64,000 nucleotides of DNA, taken from positions 186,001 through 250,000 of the forward strand of contig NZ_BMIV01000001.1 of assembly GCF_014642735.1 (NCBI RefSeq), read 5' to 3'. Of this stretch, positions 1-8,842 are shown in pieces (position 1 is the first letter of the stretch; each line of letters starts with the position of its first letter). Source of the stretch: Paracoccus acridae. GTDB taxonomy: Bacteria; Pseudomonadota; Alphaproteobacteria; Rhodobacterales; Rhodobacteraceae. Both the position numbers and the translations under genes were made by a program. Below the pieces are notes generated by a model, which was not told the DNA's origin, did no database searches, and saw nothing but the letters and a program-made list of their open reading frames with translations.

Positions 1-873
1 ATCCATGGCAACACGCATCATGTCGGCGCGGCCCTGGTCCAGCACCCGCTGATCAAGGCCGTGGGCTTCACCGGCAGCCTGCGCGGGGGCCGGGCGCTCT
101 TCGATCTGTGTGCCGCGCGGCCCGAGCCGATCCCCTTCTTCGGCGAGCTTGGCAGCATCAACCCCGGCTTCATCCTGCCCCAGGCGCTTGCCGCGCGGGG
201 TGCCAAGCTGGCGGAAGGCTGGGCGGGCAGCCTGACCATGGGCGCGGGCCAGTTCTGCACCAATCCCGGCCTGATCGTGATGCCCAAGGGCGTTCTGGCC
301 GAAGCCTTCGCCAAGGCCGCAGGCGACGCACTGGCCAAGATCGGGCCCCAGGTCATGCTGTCCGACGGCATCGCCGAGGCTTACCGCGCGGGCATCAACC
401 GTGCGGCGGGGGTGGCCACGCCGGTCTTCGAGGGCGAAAGCCATGGCCGCAACGCCCTGCCCGCCATCTACAAGACCACGGCCGAGGAATTCCTGCGCGA
501 TCACACCCTGGCCGAGGAGGTGTTCGGTCCCATGGGCGTGATCGTCACCGTTTCCGACGGAGACCAGATGCTGGACGTGGCCGAGGCGATGGAAGGCCAG
601 CTGACCGCGACCCTGCATCTGGATGATGGCGACATCGACCTTGCGGCGCGGCTGATGCCGATCCTGGAACGCAAGGCGGGCCGCATCCTGGCGAACGGCT
701 GGCCCACCGGGGTCGAGGTCGCGGACGCGATGGTCCATGGCGGGCCTTATCCCGCCACGACGAACTTCGGCGCGACCAGCGTGGGAAGCATGGCGATCCG
801 CCGCTTCCTGCGCCCGGTCAGCTATCAGAACATCCCCGAGGCGCTGTTGCCCGAGGATTTGCGGGGCCTTTGA
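1..873 (+). CDS. NADP-type aldehyde dehydrogenase, 2,5-dioxovalerate (alpha-ketoglutarate semialdehyde) dehydrogenase, C-terminal part
   Basis: The reading frame is open from base 1, so the N-terminal part lies outside the window; 290 residues are visible. The family oxidises alpha-ketoglutarate semialdehyde (2,5-dioxopentanoate) to alpha-ketoglutarate, the last step of oxidative pentose and sugar-acid degradation in the cytoplasm. A glycine-rich cofactor motif (GFTGSLRGG) lies near the start. The general-base glutamate sits in FGELGS and the nucleophilic cysteine in GQFCTNPG. These motifs resemble the NADP+-dependent KGSADH branch more than ordinary betaine-type ALDHs. The gene stops 60 bp before a sugar-binding protein gene on the same strand, so it is probably the promoter-proximal part of the same operon. 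The exact substrate is inferred from this context. Confidence 0.85.
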   Translation: MHGNTHHVGAALVQHPLIKAVGFTGSLRGGRALFDLCAARPEPIPFFGELGSINPGFILPQALAARGAKLAEGWAGSLTMGAGQFCTNPGLIVMPKGVLAEAFAKAAGDALAKIGPQVMLSDGIAEAYRAGINRAAGVATPVFEGESHGRNALPAIYKTTAEEFLRDHTLAEEVFGPMGVIVTVSDGDQMLDVAEAMEGQLTATLHLDDGDIDLAARLMPILERKAGRILANGWPTGVEVADAMVHGGPYPATTNFGATSVGSMAIRRFLRPVSYQNIPEALLPEDLRGL

Positions 874-933
874 GGCCCTGCATCAATCCGTCGGCGAAAA
901 GACCGGCGAGATCATGAAAGGGAGGAAAAAACC

Positions 934-1893
934 ATGACCATCAAGACCCTGTTGGGCACGGCGGCGTTTCTGGCCGTCACGGCCGGCGGCGCCCTTGCCG
1001 AAGGAGAGACCGTCGGTTTCTCGCAGATCGGTTCCGAATCCGGCTGGCGGGCGGCGGAAACCACGCTGACCCGGCAGCAGGCCGAGGAACGCGGGATCCA
1101 ACTGCAATTCTCGGACGCGCAGCAGAAGCAGGAAAACCAGATCGCCGCGATCCGGTCCTTTGTCGCGCAAGGCGTGGACGCGATCCTGCTGGCTCCGGTC
1201 GTGGCAACCGGCTGGGATTCCGTCCTGCAGGAAGCCAAGGAGGCCGAGATCCCCGTGGTCCTGCTGGACCGGCAGGTGGACAGTTCCGAGGATCTCTATC
1301 TGACCGCCGTGGGATCGAACCTGGTCCATGAAGGCGAGGTCGCGGGCGAATGGCTGGCCAACGAGGTCGGCGACCGCGAATGCCGCATCGTCGAATTGCA
1401 GGGCACCACCGGATCCAGCCCCGCCATCGACCGCAAGACCGGCTTCGAGAACGCGATCAAGGATCACCCGAACCTGACCATCGTGCGCAGCCAGACGGGC
1501 GACTTCACCCGCGCCCTGGGCAAGGAGGTCATGGAAAGCTTCCTTCAGGCCGAAAACGGCGGCAAGGACATCTGCGCGCTTTACGCCCATAACGACGACA
1601 TGGCGGTGGGCGCGATCCAGGCCATCAAGGAAGCCGGCCTGAAGCCGGGCGAGGATATCCTGGTTGTGTCCATCGACGCGGTCCCGGACATCTTCAAGGC
1701 CATGGCCGACGGCGAGGCCAATGCCACGGTCGAACTGACCCCCAACATGGCCGGCCCCGCCTTCGACGCGCTTGCGGCATACTGGGCCGACGGCACCATG
1801 CCGCCGAAGTTCATCCAGACGGAATCGAAGCTGTTCACCCAGGCGGACGATCCGGCGGGCGAATACGAACGCCGCAAGGGCCTGGGCTACTGA
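934..1893 (+). CDS. ytfQ: galactofuranose-type sugar ABC transporter, periplasmic substrate-binding protein (YtfQ-like)
   Basis: This 319-residue periplasmic-binding protein delivers a sugar to the ABC permeases encoded downstream. Residues 1-22 form a signal peptide ending in GALA-EGE. The mature part reads like the LacI/RbsB-type binding-protein fold: GFSQIGSESGWR at the start, QGVDAILLAPV, LDRQVD, and YAHNDDMAVGAIQA near residue 220. These phrases are characteristic of YtfQ. The ATG follows a strong GGGAGG ribosome-binding site (about 920-926). The next gene, an ATPase, begins 57 bp later. Galactofuranose is the known E. coli ligand; arabinose or galactose forms are also possible given the pathway genes that follow. 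Confidence 0.9.
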   Translation: MTIKTLLGTAAFLAVTAGGALAEGETVGFSQIGSESGWRAAETTLTRQQAEERGIQLQFSDAQQKQENQIAAIRSFVAQGVDAILLAPVVATGWDSVLQEAKEAEIPVVLLDRQVDSSEDLYLTAVGSNLVHEGEVAGEWLANEVGDRECRIVELQGTTGSSPAIDRKTGFENAIKDHPNLTIVRSQTGDFTRALGKEVMESFLQAENGGKDICALYAHNDDMAVGAIQAIKEAGLKPGEDILVVSIDAVPDIFKAMADGEANATVELTPNMAGPAFDALAAYWADGTMPPKFIQTESKLFTQADDPAGEYERRKGLGY

Positions 1894-1950
1894 TCGCCTG
1901 TCTGCCGGGCCGCCGCCATGCGGCCCGGCAACCATGCCGAAGGGGGCGAC

Positions 1951-3441
1951 ATGCTGCTGACCATCCGGTCCCTGACCAAGACCTTTCCCGGCACGCTTGC
2001 GCTTGACGCCGTCGATTTCGACCTGCGCGCGGGCGAGGTTCATGCGCTTCTGGGCGAAAACGGCGCGGGCAAGTCCACGCTGATCAAGTGCCTGACCGGC
2101 GCTTATCGCCGCGACGGCGGCACGGTGACGCTGGACGGCGCGACCATCGACCCGCAGTCCACGGCCCATGCGCAGGAACTGGGCATCGGCACCGTTTATC
2201 AGGAAGTGAACCTGCTGGCGAACCTGACCGTGGCGCAGAACCTGTTGTTCGGCCGCGAACCGCGCCGCTGGGGCCTGATCGACGGCCGCGCGATGCGCAG
2301 GCAGGCCCGCGCGATGCTGGCGGAATACGGGCTGGATCTGGCCGTGGACCGCGACCTGGGCACCTATTCCGTGGCGATCCAGCAGATCGTCGCCATCGCC
2401 CGCGCCGTCGCCCTGTCGGGCAAGGTGCTGATCCTGGACGAACCCACCGCCAGCCTTGACGCGGCCGAGGTGCGGATGGTCTTCGACGTGGTGCGGGGCC
2501 TGCGCGAACGCGGGCTTGGCATCGTCTTCGTGTCGCATTTCCTGGACCAGGTCTTCGACCTGACCGACCGAGTGACGGTCCTGCGCAACGGCCGCAAGAT
2601 CGTGACCACCGACACCGCCAGCCTGGACCGCGTGCGCCTGATCGAGCACATGCTGGGCCGTGAACTGGAGGATGCGACCGGCGATCAGGCCGTCGCGCGC
2701 GGCCCCCGCCCGCCGATGCTGGACTTCAGCGGCCTGGGGCGGCGCGGCACCATCGAGCCCTTCGACCTGGCCGTGGGACAGGGCGAGGTCGTGGGCCTTG
2801 CCGGTCTTCTGGGATCGGGACGCACTGAATCCGCCGAACTGCTGTTCGGGTTGCGCAACGCCCATTCCGGCACCGCGACCGACCAGCAGGGGCCGCTGGA
2901 CCTGCGCAGCCCGCGCAGCGCCATCGCCGCAGGCTTCGGCTTCGTCCCCGAGGAACGCAAGACCGACGGCATCGTCGCCGACCTGTCCATCCGAGAGAAC
3001 ATCATCCTGGGCCTCCAGGCCCGGCGCGGCTGGGCGCGGCCCATCCCGCGCGCCGAACAGAACCGGCTGGCCGACGACTATATCAAGCGGCTGGACATCC
3101 GCAACTCGGGCCGGGAAAAGCGCATCGGCGAACTGTCGGGCGGCAACCAGCAAAAGGTCGTGCTGGCCCGCTGGCTGGCGATGAACCCGCGCTTCCTGAT
3201 CCTGGACGAACCGACCCGCGGCATCGACGTGGGCGCGCATGCGGAAATCGTCCGCCTGATCCATCAGCTGGTGGACCAGGGCATGTCGCTTCTGGTCATC
3301 AGCAGCGAGATCGACGAACTGATCGCCGTCTCCGACCGGGTGATCGTGCTGCGCGACCGCCGCCATGTCGCCGAACTGACGGGCGACGAGATCGCCCCCG
3401 GCCGCATCATGCAGGCCATTGCCGCCACGGAGGCCGCGTGA
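1951..3441 (+). CDS. ytfR: sugar ABC transporter ATP-binding protein (YtfR-like, two ABC domains)
   Basis: This cytoplasmic ATPase of 496 residues energises sugar import. It holds two ABC cassettes, as RbsA/YtfR/XylG proteins do. The N-terminal cassette has Walker A GENGAGKS and Walker B LILDEPTAS. The C-terminal cassette has a degenerate Walker A (LLGSGRTE), signature LSGGNQQK and Walker B LILDEPTRG. The in-frame ATG at 1918 adds eleven unlikely residues. The ATG at 1951 is preceded by AAGGGGG and begins a normal family N-terminus (MLLTIRSLTKTF), so I chose it. The stop overlaps the start of the next gene by one base. Confidence 0.92.
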   Translation: MLLTIRSLTKTFPGTLALDAVDFDLRAGEVHALLGENGAGKSTLIKCLTGAYRRDGGTVTLDGATIDPQSTAHAQELGIGTVYQEVNLLANLTVAQNLLFGREPRRWGLIDGRAMRRQARAMLAEYGLDLAVDRDLGTYSVAIQQIVAIARAVALSGKVLILDEPTASLDAAEVRMVFDVVRGLRERGLGIVFVSHFLDQVFDLTDRVTVLRNGRKIVTTDTASLDRVRLIEHMLGRELEDATGDQAVARGPRPPMLDFSGLGRRGTIEPFDLAVGQGEVVGLAGLLGSGRTESAELLFGLRNAHSGTATDQQGPLDLRSPRSAIAAGFGFVPEERKTDGIVADLSIRENIILGLQARRGWARPIPRAEQNRLADDYIKRLDIRNSGREKRIGELSGGNQQKVVLARWLAMNPRFLILDEPTRGIDVGAHAEIVRLIHQLVDQGMSLLVISSEIDELIAVSDRVIVLRDRRHVAELTGDEIAPGRIMQAIAATEAA

Positions 3442-4454
3442 TGGACCTGCTGAAACGGCTTGCCCCGCAACTGATGGCCCTGGCCGCCCTGGTGGCGGTG
3501 GTGACGGCCTTTTATCCGGCCTTCCTGGATGTCTCGCTGACCGACGGGCGGCTGGTCGGGCCGGTCATCGACGTGCTGAAGCGCGCAGCCCCCGTGGCCT
3601 TGCTTGCCGTCGGCATGACGCTGGTGATCGCCACGCGCGGGATCGACCTGTCGGTCGGCACGATCATGGCGATCTGCGGCGCGGTCGCGGCATTCGCCGT
3701 GGCCTCGGGCTGGGGGCTGCCCGCCGCGCTGCTGCTGGCCCTGGGCGCCGGCGCGCTTGCCGGGCTGTGGAACGGCACGCTTGTGGCGGTGGTGGGCATC
3801 CAGCCCTTCGTCGCAACCCTGATCCTGATGACCATGGGGCGCGGCGTCGCCCAGTTGATCACCGAGGGGCGCATCCTGACCTTCACCGACCCGGGCTTCG
3901 GCTGGATCGGATCGGGGGTGGTGCTGGGCCTGCCTGTGCCCACGATGATCTGGATCGTCACCGCCATTGCCGCCGCGCTTCTGATGCGCCGCACCGCCCT
4001 TGGCCTGCTGGTCGAGGCGATCGGCATCAACCGCCGCGCCAGCACCCTGGCCGGGGTGAACGCGACCGTCCTGCTGATCGCGGTCTATGTGGCATCCGGC
4101 CTTTGCGCGGCCTTGGCGGGGCTGATCGTCACGGCCGACATCCGGGGCGCGGATGCCAACAATGCCGGGCTGTGGCTAGAACTGGACGCGATCCTGGCCG
4201 TGGTGATCGGGGGCAATTCGCTGCTGGGCGGGCGCTTTTCCATCGCGGCATCCATCATCGGGGCGCTGATCATCACCACCATCAGCATCGGCATCCGGCT
4301 GATCGGCTTTCCGTCGGAATACAACCTCATCATCAAGGCCGGGCTGGTGCTGGTGATCCTGGTCCTGCAATCGCCGCGCATCAGCGCCGAATGGCGCCTG
4401 TGGCGCGACAGCCACCGCGCAAGCCGCGAAGCCACGCAACGGAGGCAGGCATGA
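3441..4454 (+). CDS. ytfT: sugar ABC transporter permease (YtfT-like)
   Basis: This is an inner-membrane permease of 337 residues in the RbsC/YtfT family, with about eight to ten hydrophobic segments. The family motif GMTLVIATRGIDLSVGT is present near residue 60, and a second signature (VVIGGNSLLGGR) lies near residue 255. The ATG overlaps the ATPase stop codon; a GTG three bases upstream would add one residue. It should pair with the next permease to form the heterodimeric channel used by the binding protein and ATPase encoded just upstream. The reading frame ends in a four-base ATGA overlap with that second permease. Confidence 0.9.
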   Translation: MDLLKRLAPQLMALAALVAVVTAFYPAFLDVSLTDGRLVGPVIDVLKRAAPVALLAVGMTLVIATRGIDLSVGTIMAICGAVAAFAVASGWGLPAALLLALGAGALAGLWNGTLVAVVGIQPFVATLILMTMGRGVAQLITEGRILTFTDPGFGWIGSGVVLGLPVPTMIWIVTAIAAALLMRRTALGLLVEAIGINRRASTLAGVNATVLLIAVYVASGLCAALAGLIVTADIRGADANNAGLWLELDAILAVVIGGNSLLGGRFSIAASIIGALIITTISIGIRLIGFPSEYNLIIKAGLVLVILVLQSPRISAEWRLWRDSHRASREATQRRQA

Positions 4455-5434
4455 ACACCCGCGCGCTGCCGCTTTACGTCACCATCGGGATCTTCCTGCT
4501 GGCCTATCTGGTCTTCTGGCTGCAATTCCCCAATATCCTGTCCACCCGGGTCGTCGGCAACCTTCTGACCGACAACGCCTATCTGGGCATCGTCGCGGTC
4601 GGCATGACGCTGGTGATCCTGTCGGGCGGCATCGACCTGTCGGTCGGATCGGTGATCGCCTTTTCCGGCGTCTTCATCGCGGTCCTGCTGCGCGATACCG
4701 GGCTGCATCCGCTGGCCGTCTTTGCCCTGCTGCTGGGGCTGACCACCGCCTTCGGCGCGGGCATGGGCTTTCTGATCGACCGGCTGGCCATGCCCGCCTT
4801 CATCGTCACGCTGGCGGGCATGTTCCTGGCACGCGGCGCGGCCTATATCCTGTCCATCGACTCCGTGCCGATCCAGCATCCCTTTTATCAGGCGCTGCAA
4901 GGGGCCTATTGGCTGATGCCCGGCAAGGGGCGGCTGACGCTGATCGGCGTGCTGATGGTCCTGACCTTCGTCCTTGGCATGATCGTCGCCCACAAGACCC
5001 GCTTCGGCGCCTCGGTCTATGCCCTGGGCGGGGGCGAGGCCGCGGCGCGGCTGATGGGGGTCCGGCAGGGGCGCACTACGGTGCTGGTCTATGCCTTTTC
5101 GGGGGCGATGGCGGGACTGTCGGGCATCGTCTTCTCGGTCTATACCGGGTCGGGCTATTCGCTGGCGACGGTGGGGACGGAACTGACGGCCATTGCCGCC
5201 GTGGTGATCGGGGGCACGCTGCTGACGGGGGGCGCGGGCTATATGTTCGGGACCTTCGTGGGCGTGCTGACGATGGGCCTGATCCAGACCTATATCGTCT
5301 TCGACGGCAGCCTGTCGTCCTGGTGGACCAAGATCGTCATCGGGATCCTTCTGCTGGCCTTCATCCTGCTGCAAAAGGGCCTGCTGAAACTGTCGCAGAT
5401 GCGGCTGGCCCAGGACGCCATAAGGGGAACATGA
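4451..5434 (+). CDS. yjfF: second sugar ABC transporter permease (YjfF-like)
   Basis: This 327-residue inner-membrane permease is the partner of the preceding one, as YjfF partners YtfT in E. coli. It repeats the diagnostic motif GMTLVILSGGIDLSVGS near residue 50 and has GGTLLTGGAGYMFGT near residue 255. The start ATG lies within the stop of the upstream permease and follows GGAGG with good spacing. The much longer open frame running upstream from this point is only the GC-rich shadow of the previous gene. The stop overlaps the lactonase start by four bases (ATGA), so the two are probably translationally coupled. Confidence 0.9.
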   Translation: MNTRALPLYVTIGIFLLAYLVFWLQFPNILSTRVVGNLLTDNAYLGIVAVGMTLVILSGGIDLSVGSVIAFSGVFIAVLLRDTGLHPLAVFALLLGLTTAFGAGMGFLIDRLAMPAFIVTLAGMFLARGAAYILSIDSVPIQHPFYQALQGAYWLMPGKGRLTLIGVLMVLTFVLGMIVAHKTRFGASVYALGGGEAAARLMGVRQGRTTVLVYAFSGAMAGLSGIVFSVYTGSGYSLATVGTELTAIAAVVIGGTLLTGGAGYMFGTFVGVLTMGLIQTYIVFDGSLSSWWTKIVIGILLLAFILLQKGLLKLSQMRLAQDAIRGT

Positions 5435-6273
5435 TGATCCACGACAACCGCCAATGCCGGCTGGGCGAGGGAGCCTTCTGGCACCCCGAGCGCCGGCAGT
5501 TCTTCTGGTTCGACATCAAGGGCAAGCGGCTTTTGTCGCAGGACGACGGCCAGCCCGTGGAATGGCGCTTTGACCGCATGGCCTCGGCCGCCGGCTGGAT
5601 CGACCGTGACCGGCTGCTGATCGCGACCGAGACGGGGCTGGCGATCCTGTCGCTGGCCGACGGATCGCTGGCAGATGTCGCGGCGGTCGAGGCCGACAAT
5701 CCCGCCACCCGGTCGAACGACGGCCGCGCGGACCCGCAGGGCGGATTCTGGTTCAGCACGATGGGCCGGAACGGCGAGGCGGGCCTTGGCGCGATCTATC
5801 GGTATTACCGGGGCGAGATCCGCAGGCTGGTCGCACCGGTCACAATCCCGAACTCGATCTGCTTCTCGCCCGACGGGGGGACGGTGCATTATTCGGATAC
5901 GGAGGGCGGCATCGTCTGGCGCCAGGGCCTTGACGACCAGGGCTGGCCCGTGGGCGAGGCGCAGGTGTTCCTTGACCTGTCCGCGCAGGACTGGTCGCCC
6001 GACGGCGCGGTCACGGATGCCGAAGGGGGCTTCTGCTGCGCGATCTGGGGGCAGGGGGCGGTGATCCGCTTCGACGCCCAGGGACGGCAGACCCATCGTT
6101 TCGACGTGGGCGGGCGGCAGTCCTCCTGTCCGTCCTTCGGCGGCGCGGACCTGTCCGACCTGCTGGTGACGACCGCCTTCGACGGGATCGAGGATCCCGA
6201 CCCGGCGCAGGGCAAGACCTATCTGGTGCGGACCGGCCTGACCGGCCTTCCCGAACCGCAGGTGATCCTGTGA
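5431..6273 (+). CDS. SMP-30/gluconolactonase/LRE family sugar lactonase
   Basis: A cytoplasmic six-bladed beta-propeller hydrolase of 280 residues. Family members open sugar lactones to sugar acids using a divalent metal. The start reads CRLGEGAFWHPE, where the family's metal-binding glutamate occurs. Further on, SNDGRADPQGGFWFSTM and PNSICFSPDGGTVHYSDT match conserved blade motifs, including the metal-binding Asn and Asp. Between a sugar importer and galactose-pathway genes, it most likely hydrolyses galactono-1,4-lactone or arabinonolactone. It overlaps both neighbours by four bases. ATG at 5431 and ATG at 5434 are both possible starts. Confidence 0.85.
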   Translation: MMIHDNRQCRLGEGAFWHPERRQFFWFDIKGKRLLSQDDGQPVEWRFDRMASAAGWIDRDRLLIATETGLAILSLADGSLADVAAVEADNPATRSNDGRADPQGGFWFSTMGRNGEAGLGAIYRYYRGEIRRLVAPVTIPNSICFSPDGGTVHYSDTEGGIVWRQGLDDQGWPVGEAQVFLDLSAQDWSPDGAVTDAEGGFCCAIWGQGAVIRFDAQGRQTHRFDVGGRQSSCPSFGGADLSDLLVTTAFDGIEDPDPAQGKTYLVRTGLTGLPEPQVIL

Positions 6274-7241
6274 GCCACTGGACCCTGCCCGATGGACGTT
6301 CCGTGGACCGCCTGACCCTGCGCGGCGGCGGGCTGATGGCGCAGGTGCTGACGCTGGGCGCGACCGTGCAGGATTTGCGCATGGACGGCGTGGATCACCC
6401 GTTGGTCCTCGGCTGCCCCGATCCGGCGGATTACCTTGGCGACGGGATCTACATGGGCGCGATCGTCGGGCGCTTTGCCAACCGCATCGGCGGGGCGCGG
6501 TTCACGCTGGACGGTCGGGAATACCGCACCGATGCGAACTTCAAGGATCGCCACACGCTTCATGGCGGAAAGCACGGCACGAACTGGCATGTCTGGACCG
6601 TCGAGGATGCAGGAGACGACAGCGCCACCCTGTCGCTGCTGCTGCCGGACGGAGAGATGGGCTTTCCAGGCGCCATGGCCGTCCGCGCCGCGATCGCCTT
6701 GCGCGACGGCGCGCTGATCTTCGACCTGTCGGCCGAGAGCGACGCGCCGACGCCCTGCAACCTGGCCCATCACGGCTATTTCAACCTGGATGGCGGGGAC
6801 GATGTACGAAGCCACCGGCTTCGCATTGCGGCCGACCGCTATGTTCCGGTCGATGACGACCTGATCCCCCTGCCGGGCACAGCGCCGGTCGAGGGCACGC
6901 GCTTCGATTTCCGGCAGGCGCGCCAGATCGAGCCGGGCGAATACGACCACAATTTCTGCTTGTCGGATGGCACCGTCGCCCCGCGCGTGGTGGCCGAACT
7001 GACCGGTCAATCCGGCGTCCGAATGCAGATCGAGACGGACCAGCCGGGCCTTCAGGTTTATGACGGGGTGCATTTCGACGGGCTGGCGGGGCTGGAGGGC
7101 CGCCGCTATGACCGCTTTGCCGGTGTCGCGCTGGAAACCCAGGGCTGGCCCGACGCGCCGAACCGGCCCGATTTTCCCGATGCGATCCTGCGCCCCGGCG
7201 AGACCTGGCGCCACCACGTTGCCTATAGGTTTTCCCGATGA
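6270..7241 (+). CDS. galM: aldose 1-epimerase (galactose mutarotase)
   Basis: This enzyme of 323 residues interconverts alpha and beta anomers of galactose and related sugars. Visible family motifs are the substrate-binding GRFANRI near residue 70, LHGGKHGTNWHVW near residue 96, and the catalytic-histidine region NLAHHGYFNLDG near residue 165. The C-terminal catalytic glutamate is in ALETQGWPDAPN. Translation begins at a GTG whose last two bases overlap the lactonase stop (GTGA), the same coupling used at other junctions of this operon. Its role would be to supply the anomer used by a sugar dehydrogenase encoded elsewhere. Confidence 0.9.
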   Translation: MSHWTLPDGRSVDRLTLRGGGLMAQVLTLGATVQDLRMDGVDHPLVLGCPDPADYLGDGIYMGAIVGRFANRIGGARFTLDGREYRTDANFKDRHTLHGGKHGTNWHVWTVEDAGDDSATLSLLLPDGEMGFPGAMAVRAAIALRDGALIFDLSAESDAPTPCNLAHHGYFNLDGGDDVRSHRLRIAADRYVPVDDDLIPLPGTAPVEGTRFDFRQARQIEPGEYDHNFCLSDGTVAPRVVAELTGQSGVRMQIETDQPGLQVYDGVHFDGLAGLEGRRYDRFAGVALETQGWPDAPNRPDFPDAILRPGETWRHHVAYRFSR

Positions 7242-8116
7242 CGGCGCTGATCGGTATCGACTGGGGCACGACCTCGTTCCGGGCCTGGCGAATGGGGCAG
7301 GGGGGCGAGGTGCTGGAGGAGGTCGGCGACGGCCCCGGCATCCTGGCCGCAAGCGCCCTGCCGGGCGGCTTCGGTCAGGCGCTGCGCGACCGCATCGGCC
7401 TCTGGATGGACGGCACGCCGGTCATCGCCTCGGGCATGATCACCAGCCGCAATGGCTGGGTGGAAACGCCCTATCTGCCGCTGCCCCTGGACGCGGCCAG
7501 CTTGGCCCGCAGCCTGACCCTGCATGACGGCATCCATTTCGTCACCGGCGCGGTCAGCGACCCCGACGGCCCCGCCCCCGACGTGATGCGCGGCGAGGAG
7601 ACCGAGATCATCGGCCATCTGGCGGGCGGGGGCGGGGACGGCCTGTTCGTCCTGCCCGGCACCCACAGCAAATGGGCCTGGGCCGAGGGCGGCAGGCTGG
7701 TGGCCTTCCGCACCGTGATGACCGGAGAGGTCTTCGGGGCGCTGCGCGATCACACCATCCTGGGGCGCCTGGTCCAGCCGGGGCCGGGCAGCGGGGACGC
7801 CTTCCGCCGGGGTGTCGAGGCCGGGCGGCAGGACGGCGCGCTTCTGGGGCGCATCTTCAGCGCCCGGACGCTGGCGCTGATGGACCGGCTTCCGCCGGAC
7901 CAGATCGCCGACTACCTGTCGGGCCTGCTGATCGGGGACGAGGTCGCGCATGGCCTTCGCGACGCCAGCGGCCCCGTCACGATCATCGGGCGCGGGGATC
8001 TGGCCGCGCGCTATCAGACGGCCTTTGCGGTGCTGGGGATTTCGGCGGATGTGGCGCCGCCGGGCATGGCGCGGCGGGGGCTTTGGGACATTGCCCTGAA
8101 AGGGGGACTGACATGA
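7238..8116 (+). CDS. dgoK: 2-dehydro-3-deoxygalactonokinase
   Basis: This kinase of 292 residues phosphorylates 2-keto-3-deoxygalactonate (KDGal) to its 6-phosphate, the third step of the De Ley-Doudoroff galactose route. The N-terminus IGIDWGTTSFRAW is the sugar-kinase/actin-fold phosphate-binding loop as found in DgoK. PVIASGMITSRNGWVE and FVLPGTHSKWAW are strongly characteristic of the family. The gene starts inside the galM stop (ATGA) and ends in another ATGA shared with the aldolase gene, its direct metabolic successor. Length agrees with known DgoK proteins. Confidence 0.93.
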   Translation: MTALIGIDWGTTSFRAWRMGQGGEVLEEVGDGPGILAASALPGGFGQALRDRIGLWMDGTPVIASGMITSRNGWVETPYLPLPLDAASLARSLTLHDGIHFVTGAVSDPDGPAPDVMRGEETEIIGHLAGGGGDGLFVLPGTHSKWAWAEGGRLVAFRTVMTGEVFGALRDHTILGRLVQPGPGSGDAFRRGVEAGRQDGALLGRIFSARTLALMDRLPPDQIADYLSGLLIGDEVAHGLRDASGPVTIIGRGDLAARYQTAFAVLGISADVAPPGMARRGLWDIALKGGLT

Positions 8117-8745
8117 CCGACTTCGACACCGCCTTTGCCGCGAACCCGCTGATCGCCATTCTGCGCGGCCTGCGCCCCGATGAGGCCGCCGACACCGCCC
8201 TTGCCCTGACGGGTGCGGGATTTTCCATCCTGGAAGTGCCGCTGAATTCGCCCGCCCCCCTGGACAGCATCGGCCGGATGGCAGCGGCCGTTCCCGATGC
8301 GCTTGTGGGCGCGGGCACCGTGCTGACGTCCGATCAGGTGGGCCAGGTGGCCGATGCCGGCGGGCGCATCGTCATCGCCCCGAACTTCGACCCCCGCGTC
8401 GCCGCCGAGGCGCGCCGTCGGGCGCTGGCCTATTGCCCCGGCGTCGGCACCGTCAGCGAGGCCTTTGCGGCGCTTGAGGCGGGGGCCGTCGCGCTGAAGC
8501 TGTTTCCGGCCGAGATGATCCCCCCTGCCGCCGTCAAGGCCATGCGGGCGGTCCTGCCGCACGGGACCCGCCTGCTGCCGGTCGGCGGCATCGGCCCGGC
8601 CACCATGGCGGACTATGTCCAGGCGGGGGCGGACGGGTTCGGGCTGGGATCGGCGCTTTACAAGCCGGGCCAGGATGCGGCGACCACGGGCCGGCGGGCG
8701 CAGGATTTCATGGCGGCCTGGCGGGCCTTGGGCACGTTGACTTAA
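8113..8745 (+). CDS. dgoA: 2-dehydro-3-deoxy-6-phosphogalactonate aldolase
   Basis: A class I aldolase of 210 residues in the KDPG/KHG family. It splits 2-keto-3-deoxy-6-phosphogalactonate into pyruvate and glyceraldehyde 3-phosphate. Visible motifs are NPLIAILRGLRPDEA with the catalytic Glu/Arg region, VGAGTVLTSDQV, and the Schiff-base lysine in ALKLFPAEMI. The product end has PVGGIGPATMADYVQAG, the phosphate-binding loop. The start is an ATG that overlaps the dgoK stop by four bases. It is the last gene of the run; no strong intrinsic terminator is visible in the 97 bp that follow. Confidence 0.93.
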   Translation: MTDFDTAFAANPLIAILRGLRPDEAADTALALTGAGFSILEVPLNSPAPLDSIGRMAAAVPDALVGAGTVLTSDQVGQVADAGGRIVIAPNFDPRVAAEARRRALAYCPGVGTVSEAFAALEAGAVALKLFPAEMIPPAAVKAMRAVLPHGTRLLPVGGIGPATMADYVQAGADGFGLGSALYKPGQDAATTGRRAQDFMAAWRALGTLT

Positions 8746-8842
8746 GTTAAGCCTGTCCTTGCTGCGGGAACATTGCCCGGAGGGGGTGCGTTTGGGCCCG
8801 GTGCGCCGCAGGGGAAGGCGCGACAACATCCGGGAGAATCAG

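Noticed and set aside
883..3366. 827-codon open frame antisense to the sugar-binding and ATPase genes
   Set aside because: It is the GC-rich mirror of two clear genes, is His/Gln/Arg-rich with no motif, and has no ribosome-binding site.
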